64,000 nucleotides of DNA, from positions 1 to 64,000 of IMG/VR virus record IMGVR_UViG_3300027734_000044. One strand, written 5' to 3'. The translations under genes and the position numbers were made by a program. The notes beneath the pieces were generated by a model. That model saw only the letters and a program-made list of their open reading frames with translations, was not told where the DNA came from and did no database searches. This DNA is from a virus. Of this stretch, positions 22,373-31,126 are shown in pieces; within the stretch, counting starts at the first letter, position 1; every line of letters begins with the position of its first letter.

Positions 22373-22881
22373 CTAGAGAAGAATTTATCCAGATATTAGA
22401 TGAAAAAGGTTACTCTTACGAGATTGAAGGTGATAAGATAATTGTTACTCACGAAGGGCATGTCGATTTAGGATGGCTAACTTCTCTTCCTCCTGGTGTA
22501 GAGTTTAATAGTGGACGTGATGTCGATTTGAAAAAATTAGTAGACTTGCCCCCTGGTGTTGTGTTTAATAATGTCATGAATGTTACTATGCAATTCCTAA
22601 CTAGTCTTCCTCCTGATGTGGAGTTTAATAATGGTGGGAATGTCACTTTAAGTTCTCTCACTTCTCTTCATCCTAGCGTGAAGTTTAATAATCTGGGGAC
22701 TTCCTATTTTGGCTCACTAGTTAGTATTCCTCCTGGGGTGAAATTTAGAAATGGAACTGTCTATTTTAAGGGGAGATCAAAGTATAATACATCTTTTTCT
22801 AGATGGAAAGGTAATATAGAAGGCATAGCGCCAAATAGACTATTGAACTCGATGATAAATAAAGGAGTATTTGAAAGATGA
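22369..22881 (+). CDS. 20-residue-repeat protein, copy 3
   Basis: 170 residues, about five repeats with proline-rich turns (SLPPGVEFNSGRDVDL). The last repeat is followed by an inserted FKGRSKYNTSFSR before the C-terminal cap, which reads 'GIAPNRLL' instead of 'GIDSKRLL'. Confidence 0.7.
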   Translation: MTREEFIQILDEKGYSYEIEGDKIIVTHEGHVDLGWLTSLPPGVEFNSGRDVDLKKLVDLPPGVVFNNVMNVTMQFLTSLPPDVEFNNGGNVTLSSLTSLHPSVKFNNLGTSYFGSLVSIPPGVKFRNGTVYFKGRSKYNTSFSRWKGNIEGIAPNRLLNSMINKGVFER

Positions 22882-23636
22882 CTAGAGAAGAATTTATTAA
22901 GATATTAGAAAAAAAAGGTTACACCTATGAGATAGTAGGGAATAAGATTATAGTGATTCATGATGGTACCATCAATTTTGAATCACTTAAGAAGCTTCCT
23001 GCTGATGTGGAGTTCAATAATACAAATTATGTCAATTTGGAATCACTGGAGGTGCTTCCTGATGGGGTCCAGTTCAATAATAGTGGTAGTGTCAATTTGA
23101 ATTCACTTAAAGTGCTTCCTTCTGGTTTTGAGTTCAATAATGGAAGTGATGTCAGTTTGGATTCACTTAAAGTGATTCCTGACGGTGTCAAGTTCAATAA
23201 TAGTAGAGGAGATCTCAATTTGGGATCACTAGAGGTGCTTCCTGCAGGTTTCGAGTTCAATAATAGAGGTTACGTCTCTTTGAGATCACTTAAGGTGCTT
23301 CCTGACGGTGTCAAGTTCAATAATGGAGGTGAAGTCTTTTTGGACTCACTACAGATGCTTCCTGTTGATGTACAGCTCAATAATAGGGGGGAGGTCGATT
23401 TGAGATCTCTAGTGAAGCTTTCTGACAGGGTCTTCAATAATAGAGGTGAGGTCAATTTGTGGTCACTTAAAGTGATTTCTGCTAATGTTCGGTTCAATAA
23501 TAACTGGGATGTAAATTTGGGTTCACTAATAGGTGGTAGCTTTGGTAGGTTTGAGGATTGGAGTGGAAATATAGAAGGCATAAATAGTACTAAGCTATTG
23601 AACCTGATGATAAGTAAAGGAGTATTTGAAAGATGA
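22878..23636 (+). CDS. 20-residue-repeat protein, copy 4 (longest)
   Basis: 252 residues with about nine repeats; most are of the form 'SLKVLPDGVKFNNGGEVFLD'. Neighbouring repeats are nearly identical at DNA level, indicating recent expansion. Caps as in the other copies (WSGNIEGINSTKLLNLM). Confidence 0.75.
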   Translation: MTREEFIKILEKKGYTYEIVGNKIIVIHDGTINFESLKKLPADVEFNNTNYVNLESLEVLPDGVQFNNSGSVNLNSLKVLPSGFEFNNGSDVSLDSLKVIPDGVKFNNSRGDLNLGSLEVLPAGFEFNNRGYVSLRSLKVLPDGVKFNNGGEVFLDSLQMLPVDVQLNNRGEVDLRSLVKLSDRVFNNRGEVNLWSLKVISANVRFNNNWDVNLGSLIGGSFGRFEDWSGNIEGINSTKLLNLMISKGVFER

Positions 23637-24082
23637 CACAAGAAGAATTTACCAATGAATTAGATAGGAGAGGTTACACCTGTGAGATAGTAGATGATAA
23701 GGTAGTTGTTACAGATGGTGGAAATTTTTACGGGAATGTCAATTTACCAACACTAACAAGTCTTCCTCCTAATGTGGAGTTTAATAATAGGGGATCTGTT
23801 GGTTTGATATCTCTAATAAATCTTCCCCAGGGAACTAAGTTTAATAACGGGGGAAGTATCGATTTGACATCACTAAGAATTATTCCCAGTGGTGTGGTAT
23901 TTAATAATAAAGGTGAGGTTGATTTGAGATCATTAAAGAGTATTTCGCAAGACGTGATGTTTAATAATGAAAAGAATGTTATTTTGCCGTGGATGTGGCT
24001 TAATACCTGGAAAGGTAACATCAAAGGTATAGATAGTAAGAGACTATTGAATGCTATGGTTAATAAGGGGTTATTTATATGA
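23633..24082 (+). CDS. 20-residue-repeat protein, copy 5
   Basis: 149 residues, about four repeats and the most diverged caps (MTQEEFTNELDRRGYTCEI; WKGNIKGIDSKRLLNAMVNK). Its stop overlaps the start of the metallopeptidase gene by 4 bases, so the whole array is translationally chained to it. Confidence 0.7.
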   Translation: MTQEEFTNELDRRGYTCEIVDDKVVVTDGGNFYGNVNLPTLTSLPPNVEFNNRGSVGLISLINLPQGTKFNNGGSIDLTSLRIIPSGVVFNNKGEVDLRSLKSISQDVMFNNEKNVILPWMWLNTWKGNIKGIDSKRLLNAMVNKGLFI

Positions 24083-24798
24083 GAAGAATTAAAAATTTTA
24101 GATTATTTGAATCAACTAACTATAGCAATCTATACGATGCTTGTGAGAAGTATCTAGATGGAACTTCTATCTGGAATGAAATGAAGGATAGGGTTAGAAA
24201 AATGAATCCAGAATTATCTATTGTTGATGATCCAGATATGGATATAGACGCAGACGCTCAATTTGACTACGAGGGATCTTCTGAAAATAAATTAGTTGTT
24301 TTAGTAAATTCAGAGCATTCTTATAACAAGGATTACAAAAGAAACATGGCTCACGAGTTAACTCATGCTTTGCAGTTTGTCAGAGATGGTTATCTGGATT
24401 TATTTTGTACTGACGCTACTAGGGATTTTAAGGAGTTGTCTCCCGAAAACGAATGGGAGAAATTAATGATGTCCATCTATCTTTCAGATCCGATAGAGGT
24501 TGAAGCTACGAGATCTGAGGTTGAAAAATACGGCAAGACTAATTTCATCGAATATATGAGTCAATGGATGAAGGAGTTTGATCCAGTGGGATCTGCTAAT
24601 AGATTCAAAGTGTTTCCACCTGACTTGCACAACAAATTTGATCTCACCACCTTTGAAGAATTTCCTCAGCTATGGGCTGAAGTCTATGGTAATTATGAGG
24701 TGGATAGACCTGACCAAGAGGTACTTGATCTAGGGAATGAGTCTTTAGAGAATTTTCTAAAATATTATGACCGAAGATTTAAATCATATGATCTATAA
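24079..24798 (+). CDS. Zinc metallopeptidase with capsid-targeting-like leader
   Basis: 239 residues. The N-terminus MRRIKNFRLFE|S fits the leader pattern with a possible cleavage after LFE. The body has a gluzincin-type motif, AHELTHALQF (HExxH, near residue 95), and a downstream DPIEVEATRSE near 137 that may supply the third ligand. If packaged, the enzyme would enter the host with the DNA and cut a host protein early. The target is unknown. Translationally coupled to the repeat-protein array. Confidence 0.75.
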   Translation: MRRIKNFRLFESTNYSNLYDACEKYLDGTSIWNEMKDRVRKMNPELSIVDDPDMDIDADAQFDYEGSSENKLVVLVNSEHSYNKDYKRNMAHELTHALQFVRDGYLDLFCTDATRDFKELSPENEWEKLMMSIYLSDPIEVEATRSEVEKYGKTNFIEYMSQWMKEFDPVGSANRFKVFPPDLHNKFDLTTFEEFPQLWAEVYGNYEVDRPDQEVLDLGNESLENFLKYYDRRFKSYDL

Positions 24799-24801
24799 CA
24801 T

Positions 24802-24811
24802 GATATATAAA
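24802..24811 (+). promoter_or_regulatory. Class B (late-type) promoter
   Basis: GATATATAAA overlaps the intergenic gap just before the ATG at 24814. It is so close that translation of this transcript may start further inside. Confidence 0.45.
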
Positions 24812-24813
24812 GA

Positions 24814-25713
24814 ATGAAAAAACTAATAACATTTGGGGAATTCTCAAGAATTAATGAATCTAAATCATTGGACATGAATTCAAAGCTAATCAAGGATCTT
24901 AGCCAGCTCACAGTAAAAAGACTAGTAAATACTTTTGTTAGTATTCCTCTATTTGGAGGTTTATTCCTAAAGGAATTACCTGACGGAACTCAAGAGGTTT
25001 TCTATAAATGGAACGGAGTGGATAATTCAATGGGAATTATTTATAATCCAGAGGGAAAAGGAAATGCTAAAGAGTATGGTGTAAAGTTTACCTTTACTCC
25101 TGAGGGTATGCCTGAAGATCCCCATGGATATGGATCTCAATATCTACTACGTGACCATGTTTGGAATAAGATGGATTCATTAATAAAAGATACTAGAAAT
25201 AGCAATAAGGATTTTAACCCGTTTGATAGTGGATTAGAATCATTACCTATATTAAAGGATCTAGAAAAACGCGGACTTGAAATTGTTTCTACACCTATAG
25301 AAAAAAAGAATGGAACTGTAGCTCTTAAGTTTGGTAACTCAGAGGTTATCTATACCATACAAAAATCAGGGTATATTAGGAGGAAGGGTGTTCAAGGATA
25401 CCTAACAAGTAATCCAGATCTCATTTATCCGATCGAAAATGTAGAAGGGCTTATACCTAAGATTGTTTATGTTTTTAATACTCACCTTAAAGATATAGGA
25501 AGCATGAATGGAATTCCACAAAAAGAAATAAATGATATCATTACTGAATTAAATACTGATGGCGGATCTTCTTCCTCTTCTTATAAAGATAAGTTTGAAG
25601 CGATGATTTACAAGTACCCACAAATGTCTATCTATTTACCTAGTCCTGAAAATTGGGAGGATAACGGAATCAAGCAAGGTGCTAAAATTCTAGGCAGACT
25701 TGGAATTTTCTAA
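24814..25713 (+). CDS. Unknown leader-bearing protein with C-terminal motif
   Basis: 299 residues. Leader MKKLITFGEFSRINE|S with IxE cleavage motif. The body is mixed alpha/beta without recognised catalytic motifs and has a serine-rich loop (DGGSSSSSYKD). The C-terminus QGAKILGRLGIF is a clear copy of the shared motif. First of a run of such proteins. Confidence 0.7.
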   Translation: MKKLITFGEFSRINESKSLDMNSKLIKDLSQLTVKRLVNTFVSIPLFGGLFLKELPDGTQEVFYKWNGVDNSMGIIYNPEGKGNAKEYGVKFTFTPEGMPEDPHGYGSQYLLRDHVWNKMDSLIKDTRNSNKDFNPFDSGLESLPILKDLEKRGLEIVSTPIEKKNGTVALKFGNSEVIYTIQKSGYIRRKGVQGYLTSNPDLIYPIENVEGLIPKIVYVFNTHLKDIGSMNGIPQKEINDIITELNTDGGSSSSSYKDKFEAMIYKYPQMSIYLPSPENWEDNGIKQGAKILGRLGIF

Positions 25714-25724
25714 TTTGGCATTTT

Positions 25725-26792
25725 ATGAAGCATCTACTAGAATTTAAAAGCTATCTTAATGAATCTGAGGATCCTTCTGCAGGTCCTGTAATAATGGACT
25801 ACATTATGAATAGTGAGGATGGTAAATTCCTACAGACTTTAGTTGCTAACGGAAGATCTTTACCAATCGAAGATCTATTTAAACCTGTTAAAACAGGTAG
25901 GGTTTATATCAAAGGTGCTTATGCTGGTAGTACTAGACTATACAAATATAATAATCAATGGTGCCAGCTTAGTGAGTCTTCGGGAAACACCTATGGATAT
26001 GGAGCCTTCAATACATTGGAAGAGCTTATAAAATACTCGATTACTAGATTTATATTGCTAAGAAAGGAGAGGGGATTAAACGAGGGTGATTTAGAAAGAT
26101 GGATAAAATCTAATTGGGATAAAGTTATCAAAATGAATAACGCCAAGGAGATTATAAATGATTATAAGAACAACAGTGGATTATCTTCAATGATCACAGA
26201 TCATGATGTTTTAAATACACTTCCCACTTATAAAGAATTTGATGGTGTTTTTTTTAACGGGGGTAAAATATATGAATACTCCGATATTAGAATAAATGCC
26301 GATCCTTTTAATTTGTATGATCGAATAGATGGGATATCATTTGAAACAAATCTTAATGTAAGATTAACTAACAAGGAAGGGTATTCAGCTAAGGAAGAGA
26401 TGAACAGAAACAGAGTTCTAATTAGCATGGGTGCTTCGTCAATAGATAAGCTGGATGATTTTTTTAGAAAAGCACTAATTTATACAATAAATAAAAAATA
26501 CGATCATCTAATTAAAAGAGAATATTCTAATAATCCAACTATAGATCTTTTAGTTTCCGTTAGAGATGTGTATATTTCTATTTCGTCAAATGGAGTTATA
26601 GGAGATGTAGATAAATTATTGCTTGCTTTAAGAAAGATCAAAGATCAAAATCCTTTAGCTCTAGGAAAGCTCTTAAAATCTTTAAGGAAATCTAATCCTA
26701 AAACTGTAGCTAGGTTCGAGGAAGAATTTGGCAAGGAAGAAGCTGAAGCTATAACAAAGGGATCTAGTATACTAAATAGATTTGGTATTTGA
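25725..26792 (+). CDS. Unknown leader-bearing protein with C-terminal motif
   Basis: 355 residues. Leader MKHLLEFKSYLNE|S (LxE). The middle contains a beta hairpin region (KPVKTGRVYIKGAYAGSTRL). The last third is helical and ends ITKGSSILNRFGI. 'RKIKDQNPLALGKLLKSL' just before the end resembles the corresponding helix in 27915-28646. Confidence 0.7.
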   Translation: MKHLLEFKSYLNESEDPSAGPVIMDYIMNSEDGKFLQTLVANGRSLPIEDLFKPVKTGRVYIKGAYAGSTRLYKYNNQWCQLSESSGNTYGYGAFNTLEELIKYSITRFILLRKERGLNEGDLERWIKSNWDKVIKMNNAKEIINDYKNNSGLSSMITDHDVLNTLPTYKEFDGVFFNGGKIYEYSDIRINADPFNLYDRIDGISFETNLNVRLTNKEGYSAKEEMNRNRVLISMGASSIDKLDDFFRKALIYTINKKYDHLIKREYSNNPTIDLLVSVRDVYISISSNGVIGDVDKLLLALRKIKDQNPLALGKLLKSLRKSNPKTVARFEEEFGKEEAEAITKGSSILNRFGI

Positions 26793-26794
26793 TC

Positions 26795-26804
26795 GATATA
26801 TAGA
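26795..26804 (+). promoter_or_regulatory. Class B (late-type) promoter
   Basis: GATATATAGA next to the ATG at 26807. Confidence 0.4.
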
Positions 26805-26806
26805 TC

Positions 26807-27340
26807 ATGCTAAATCGGATCAAATCTTTCAATCAATTTAACAAGTTAAACGAAGCAGGGTGGGATTCGGTAGACGAGAATTATGGAGAGATAACTGTTA
26901 ACGGAGTTACATTATCAACTACATCAGTTTGCTATTATGATACACCTTCTGATATCTCATACGAGATTTATGTTAAACCCTCAGAGAAAGAGCTAATGAA
27001 GATTGGTATTTGGAGTAGTGGTTATCTAGAAGAAGACGAGGAAGACAGAATAATGTACATCTATGCAAATAGCAAGGAGCTTACTAAGAAAGAGCTTAAG
27101 GCTATGGGAGCAGAGACTGTTAGAGATATAGATGATCAGGATATATTTGATTATTTCAGAGCTGATTACGATAAGAAAATGACAATTGATGTCATGACTG
27201 CAGAACAATTTATAGAGCTAGTGAAGAGTGTTGATTACAACATCGAACAGCAGGGATTAGAAGATCTACATTTAATTGATGATACAGCAGCTCCTGGGTA
27301 TAGACTATTAGGAAGACTCGGAGCTTTCAAAAACAAATAA
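26807..27340 (+). CDS. Unknown leader-bearing protein with C-terminal motif
   Basis: 177 residues. Leader MLNRIKSFNQFNKLNE|A (LxE). The middle is strongly acidic (YLEEDEEDRIMYIYA; DIDDQDIFDYF). The C-terminus is GYRLLGRLGAFKNK. Acidic character would suit a DNA-free head-core component or a DNA mimic. Confidence 0.68.
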   Translation: MLNRIKSFNQFNKLNEAGWDSVDENYGEITVNGVTLSTTSVCYYDTPSDISYEIYVKPSEKELMKIGIWSSGYLEEDEEDRIMYIYANSKELTKKELKAMGAETVRDIDDQDIFDYFRADYDKKMTIDVMTAEQFIELVKSVDYNIEQQGLEDLHLIDDTAAPGYRLLGRLGAFKNK

Positions 27341-27355
27341 GAATAAACTACTTGT

Positions 27356-27907
27356 GTGACACAACACGATCAAATACTAGAACAAGCCTCTAAATGGAGA
27401 GAGATAGGAGTTTACACCTATGCTTGTAAAGTTGATCTAGAGTGGGGCATTAGAAAGCTACATAAAAATTCCATTAAGATTACTGATGCTGTATTTAGCA
27501 ACCCAGCACTTCTACCAGAAGATTATAATTTTTTAGCTCTAGATTTAGAAAATTCTGAGATAGTGTGTTTAGACATAGAGGGAAATCCTGGTTCGGTTGA
27601 AGATTTTATGGATTTTATCGAGGAAAAATCGATCAATCTTAGTGATTTTTTAGTTGAAAAAACACTTAATAATGGACTGCATATTTACTTCAGGTATAAT
27701 AAGGTCAGAAGAAGAGAAAATATCTTCGCTATGGAGCTAAAAAGGATCAGATTTGATGTTCTGTGCAGGGGTAAAGCATTTACTTTTCCGTCATACTTGG
27801 GTAAAAAAAGGTATATTCCTATGTTTAATATGGAAGGTAAATTTGATATTGATAAGATAGTAGATATCCCAGAAGCTATCTACAATGAATTTTTTAAAAA
27901 GAGATAG
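27356..27907 (+). CDS. Prim-Pol-like (primase/polymerase N-terminal) domain protein
   Basis: 183 residues from a GTG start. 'VYTYACK', then 'IVCLDIEGNPG' (acidic metal site, near residue 75), 'EKTLNNGLHIYFRY' (near 100) and 'FDVLCRGKAFTFPSY' (near 140) match the order of motifs in bifunctional primase-polymerase N-terminal domains. The second acidic metal ligand is not obvious and the helicase part is absent, so it may be a stand-alone domain or inactive. It has no leader. Confidence 0.65.
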   Translation: MTQHDQILEQASKWREIGVYTYACKVDLEWGIRKLHKNSIKITDAVFSNPALLPEDYNFLALDLENSEIVCLDIEGNPGSVEDFMDFIEEKSINLSDFLVEKTLNNGLHIYFRYNKVRRRENIFAMELKRIRFDVLCRGKAFTFPSYLGKKRYIPMFNMEGKFDIDKIVDIPEAIYNEFFKKR

Positions 27908-27914
27908 ATAACAC

Positions 27915-28646
27915 ATGGAAAAATATTTTACCCTTGAGCCAGACGGCCATTACGCATACCCAGAAGTCTCAACTATTAGTGATAATATGCTAGAGCCCTT
28001 AGATAGAGATGGACTATTGAATATGTACATGAATGCCGGATATTCCGGATATAATATGGCTGATGATATGCCAGAAGAACCTGAAAGAAACGATTTCGAA
28101 TCAGAAGAAGAATACGAAGCTGCGATGGAGGAATATAAGGATTCTACGAAATCAATTGCCTCCGATCTTTTTAATGATTACGGAGATTACGATGTTTTTC
28201 ATAGCACTTATTTTATTTCTTTATCTGTGGGTAATGAAAGTGATTTAAGGGATAAAATAAATGAGACTATCGGGTGGATTATTGATGGCGAGCTGTCAAT
28301 CGAAAACACATTTATGAAAAATGTATTACAGAAGGACGTAAATTTTATCATATCATTAGGTCAATCCAATACAAATAAATTAGCAATTAAAGGGGAGGAT
28401 CTGATTGATCTAGGGGATATTCAAAAGGAAGACATGGTCAAGGATATTATAATTAGTAAATATAGATCAGGTGAATCTTTGTTAGCTGTAAAGATTTTTA
28501 ATTCATTGAAAAAAATTAATCCATCAATAATCGACACAATAAAATCAGAATTAACCGAGGATGAATTTCAAGAACTAACCAAAACTGATAAAGGATATGG
28601 TCTATTAAGAAGATTGGGTGAGAAGAGGATCCCAATCCAAGAGTAA
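27915..28646 (+). CDS. Unknown protein with C-terminal motif
   Basis: 243 residues, acidic, without the usual leader (MEKYFTLEPDGHYAYPE). The end DKGYGLLRRLGEKRIPIQE carries the shared motif followed by nine more residues, so the motif need not be strictly terminal. Its last 42 bases overlap the opposite-strand oxygenase gene. Confidence 0.65.
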   Translation: MEKYFTLEPDGHYAYPEVSTISDNMLEPLDRDGLLNMYMNAGYSGYNMADDMPEEPERNDFESEEEYEAAMEEYKDSTKSIASDLFNDYGDYDVFHSTYFISLSVGNESDLRDKINETIGWIIDGELSIENTFMKNVLQKDVNFIISLGQSNTNKLAIKGEDLIDLGDIQKEDMVKDIIISKYRSGESLLAVKIFNSLKKINPSIIDTIKSELTEDEFQELTKTDKGYGLLRRLGEKRIPIQE

Positions 28647-29165
28647 GTGGATACGGTCAGTACTTCCATTATTGGTTACATTGTGGAATTTATTCACGTT
28701 ACTTATTTCCCACACTTCACCTCTTTTTAAGTTTTTAATTTCCCCATCTATATCAAATAGACAATAATCATTTGTTATTATAGGTATATGGATCCTGTGG
28801 CATCTGTTAAATCTATCACCTATCGGACTAGCGTCTTTATGTCTTCCTATTGATTTACCTGCAGGGAGATTTATAAGAACTGCACTCATCAATCCACCAG
28901 AACTACACAGTCTTTTCCTTACTATTAGTTCTATTTCTTTTATCTCGTCCTCGAACATTTGATAATTTTCGTGGGTATTAACTTCGGAGAATTTCTCAGA
29001 CCATATTAGGGGGATTGAAAAAGTTTCATTATGATCTTTATATCTTTCCTGTCTGTACTTATATTTGTACCACTCATCGGATTTTATACTTGATATCTTG
29101 GATTCAATGTAATCTACATTAAATCTATCTATCAATCTATAATTAATCCCTCCATCTATTATCAT
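28605..29165 (-). CDS. 2-oxoglutarate/Fe(II) oxygenase, aspartyl/asparaginyl hydroxylase type
   Basis: 186 residues. 'GKSIGRHKDAS' supplies the HxD metal pair (near residue 110), 'RIHIPIITND' follows, and 'KFHNVTNNGSTDRIHLL' near 160 supplies the distal histidine and an arginine for 2-oxoglutarate. This is the cupin fold of AspH-like enzymes, which hydroxylate Asp/Asn/Pro side chains. It lies antisense within a run of plus-strand genes, with its stop inside its neighbour. No obvious promoter of either class was seen. Confidence 0.8.
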   Translation of the reverse strand: MIIDGGINYRLIDRFNVDYIESKISSIKSDEWYKYKYRQERYKDHNETFSIPLIWSEKFSEVNTHENYQMFEDEIKEIELIVRKRLCSSGGLMSAVLINLPAGKSIGRHKDASPIGDRFNRCHRIHIPIITNDYCLFDIDGEIKNLKRGEVWEISNVNKFHNVTNNGSTDRIHLLLDWDPLLTQSS

Positions 29166-29169
29166 ATAG

Positions 29170-29181
29170 GATATATATAAG
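29170..29181 (+). promoter_or_regulatory. Class B (late-type) promoter
   Basis: GATATATATAAG, 16 bases before the ATG at 29198. Confidence 0.55.
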
Positions 29182-29197
29182 ATACGAAATAATTAAA

Positions 29198-29596
29198 ATG
29201 CAGCACATTAAACTATTCGAGCAATTTGTATCATCTTATTATAGTAAGAAAAAAGACAATAAAGTTTCAGCTTCAGAAAGGAGATCTCAAGGATCCGTTA
29301 ATTGGTTTACTGGAGATGAGATTAGAGAAATTAGGGAGGAAGCTAAAAAAGCTGGAATTCCCTACATATTTAATTCTAGTAAGAAAGGATTTTCTAATTT
29401 CTTCGGTAACGAGAAAGGTATCGGTTTAAAAGAATCTATAGCTAACTTCTTTAGAGGAGGTAACTTATGCTCAGAAGTACATTTATCAAATAAATCAGGG
29501 GAATACAAGATTAATAAAAGAGCGGGTGAATTCTCTGTTAATGGAAATACAGGAATAAAATCAGTTAATGATGCAATGAACCTTATAATAAAATAA
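29198..29596 (+). CDS. Unknown leader-bearing protein
   Basis: 132 residues. Leader MQHIKLFE|QF (LFE). The rest is basic and glycine/serine-rich (SKKGFSNFFGNEKGIGLKES), with several asparagine turns. It has no C-terminal motif. The net positive charge is compatible with DNA association inside the head, like T4 internal proteins. Confidence 0.65.
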   Translation: MQHIKLFEQFVSSYYSKKKDNKVSASERRSQGSVNWFTGDEIREIREEAKKAGIPYIFNSSKKGFSNFFGNEKGIGLKESIANFFRGGNLCSEVHLSNKSGEYKINKRAGEFSVNGNTGIKSVNDAMNLIIK

Positions 29597-29597
29597 A

Positions 29598-30101
29598 ATG
29601 ATACAAAAATTAGAAAAATTCAACGAGGCATCAGGTTTCAATCCGTATGTTGATCAAATTAATAAGATCACTTCGGAGATTAGTATGCTTAAAAAAGAAA
29701 TAGAGAAAAAAGAGGAGGAGATTAAAAAATTAGAGTCATCTTATGGTGACGAAGAATTCTCCACTGCAAGTACTCTTATAGATGAACTAAAGAGAAATGG
29801 GGTTAATCAGATATACAAATTCGGTGAAAACGATAATGATCTAGTAGGATCTCCTTTTAACAGAACTAATCTAGCTGATGTTTCTTACTTTGAATTTATC
29901 AATCCCGATGGAATTAGAATAGGTGTAACAATTGAATTCCATATGTATGGATGGACTATTTTTGCGGATGTTATTGTTGATGAGAAAACTACTATACCAA
30001 TAGTATCTATGGAATTGGCTAAAGCAAGAACAAAAAGCTTTGTCAATGACATTCTTTCCGTTACAAAGGCTTGGGTTAGATCTAGGAAAAGAAAAATGTG
30101 A
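29598..30101 (+). CDS. Unknown leader-bearing protein with coiled coil
   Basis: 167 residues. Leader MIQKLEKFNE|AS (FxE). A coiled coil spans residues 20-50 (ITSEISMLKKEIEKKEEEIK). A beta-rich domain follows. It ends in a basic tail (RSRKRKM). It starts one base after its upstream neighbour's stop. Confidence 0.68.
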   Translation: MIQKLEKFNEASGFNPYVDQINKITSEISMLKKEIEKKEEEIKKLESSYGDEEFSTASTLIDELKRNGVNQIYKFGENDNDLVGSPFNRTNLADVSYFEFINPDGIRIGVTIEFHMYGWTIFADVIVDEKTTIPIVSMELAKARTKSFVNDILSVTKAWVRSRKRKM

Positions 30102-30463
30102 GTATAATGAAGAATTATAATCTTGGTAATATAGAAATAATGGGTAACGATTTATCTTACCGGGATAATAAGATTAACATGCATCCGACAATTAAAGGTA
30201 TTGAGATATTCAATTACGATACTGCTATAAATCTAGCAAAACAATATGGTGATGATTGGAGACTTCCTACAATTAATGAGTTTAAATTTTTACAAGAATA
30301 TTACAATATAAACATCCTCGGGTTTTCATCAGAAGCATATTGGGCTTTTGATAATATACCTGAAGGATTTTCTAATAATTATGCTTATTATTTGTCTACT
30401 AGAAGATATGGGGGCATCCCAAAAGACCAAAGACTTAAAGTTAGATTGGTTAGGAATATTTAA
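30098..30463 (+). CDS. DUF1566-like domain protein
   Basis: 121 residues from a GTG overlapping the previous stop; an ATG at 30107 is equally possible. 'DWRLPTINEFKFLQEY', 'AYWAFDNI' and 'KVRLVRNI' form the order (WRLPT, YW, V.L.R) seen in DUF1566/Lcl C-terminal domains, which share a C-type-lectin-like fold and often act as surface or adhesion modules. No leader. Confidence 0.65.
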   Translation: MSIMKNYNLGNIEIMGNDLSYRDNKINMHPTIKGIEIFNYDTAINLAKQYGDDWRLPTINEFKFLQEYYNINILGFSSEAYWAFDNIPEGFSNNYAYYLSTRRYGGIPKDQRLKVRLVRNI

Positions 30464-30492
30464 TATTTCTTATTACATTTTCATATAAAACT

Positions 30493-30518
30493 AAAAAAGG
30501 AGCATTAAGCTCCTTTTT
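30493..30518. terminator. Bidirectional terminator
   Basis: Hairpin AAAAAGGAGC/GCTCCTTTTT between convergent genes. Confidence 0.8.
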
Positions 30519-30534
30519 ATTGAATTAATATTTA

Positions 30535-31074
30535 TTAGTAACCACCTCCAAAGATGTGTGATTTATAAGTTGATCTGTCTCTTTTGATGTCTGGGTGTTG
30601 TGCTCCACCTTCCATTCTTTTGCTTTTAAGCATTTTTTGAATAGCTGGATCATTTTTAATTTCGTCAGTTACTTGATTTATCAAATCAGATTGACGATCG
30701 ATTAAGCTAGGATCTTTTTTGATCATCTCTCTAACTCTTTTATCAGCTTCAGCTTTAACCCATCTTTTATTCTGAGCATATCCTTCAAGGAAACTTCCAC
30801 CCATTGCCAATGAAACAAGTCCTGTGATTACGCTTGGTAATATAATAAAAAATTGTGATAAAGTGATAACAGAATCTGCTGATTCAGTTAATAATAATGA
30901 TTCACTCATTCCCGATTCAGCAAGATCATCTTCTACCATTCTTAAAAGCTCCATTGCATCTACACCATTTTCTGCTGCGATATCAAGGATAAAGTCTTTA
31001 GTTGTTGGTTGAACGCTTTGCTCATTAACTCTACCTGATTTTAGGTATGTTTCATATCCTGTAAGGTTTTTCAT
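30535..31074 (-). CDS. Leader-bearing membrane-segment protein
   Basis: 179 residues. Leader MKNLTGYETYLKSGRVNE|Q. A hydrophobic stretch of about 25 residues lies near 75-100 (FFIILPSVITGLVSLAMGG). The C-terminal half is charged and helical (MIKKDPSLIDRQSDLINQV) and ends HIFGGGY. A packaged protein with one membrane span could help DNA cross the inner membrane. Confidence 0.65.
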   Translation of the reverse strand: MKNLTGYETYLKSGRVNEQSVQPTTKDFILDIAAENGVDAMELLRMVEDDLAESGMSESLLLTESADSVITLSQFFIILPSVITGLVSLAMGGSFLEGYAQNKRWVKAEADKRVREMIKKDPSLIDRQSDLINQVTDEIKNDPAIQKMLKSKRMEGGAQHPDIKRDRSTYKSHIFGGGY

Positions 31075-31087
31075 TTTCTTTTTTTTA

Positions 31088-31097
31088 TTTATATATC
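31088..31097 (-). promoter_or_regulatory. Class B (late-type) promoter
   Basis: GATATATAAA on the minus strand before the ATG at 31074. Confidence 0.55.
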
Positions 31098-31126
31098 TCT
31101 GTATAGATTTAAGATCTATTACATAC

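Larger units (their letters stand above)
21462..24082 (+). repeat. Tandem array of five paralogous repeat-protein genes
   Basis: Five genes in the same frame pattern, each joined to the next by an ATGA stop/start overlap. Internal 60-base repeats encode 20-residue units (SLKVLPDGVKFNN-type). First and last segments are conserved; the repeat number varies from two to about eight. The array looks shaped by repeated duplication and unequal recombination. Confidence 0.85.

Noticed and set aside
22878-23636. Regular 60-base repeats that might be a CRISPR array
   Set aside because: The repeats are in frame inside one gene, differ from each other and have no unique spacers; they code a solenoid protein.
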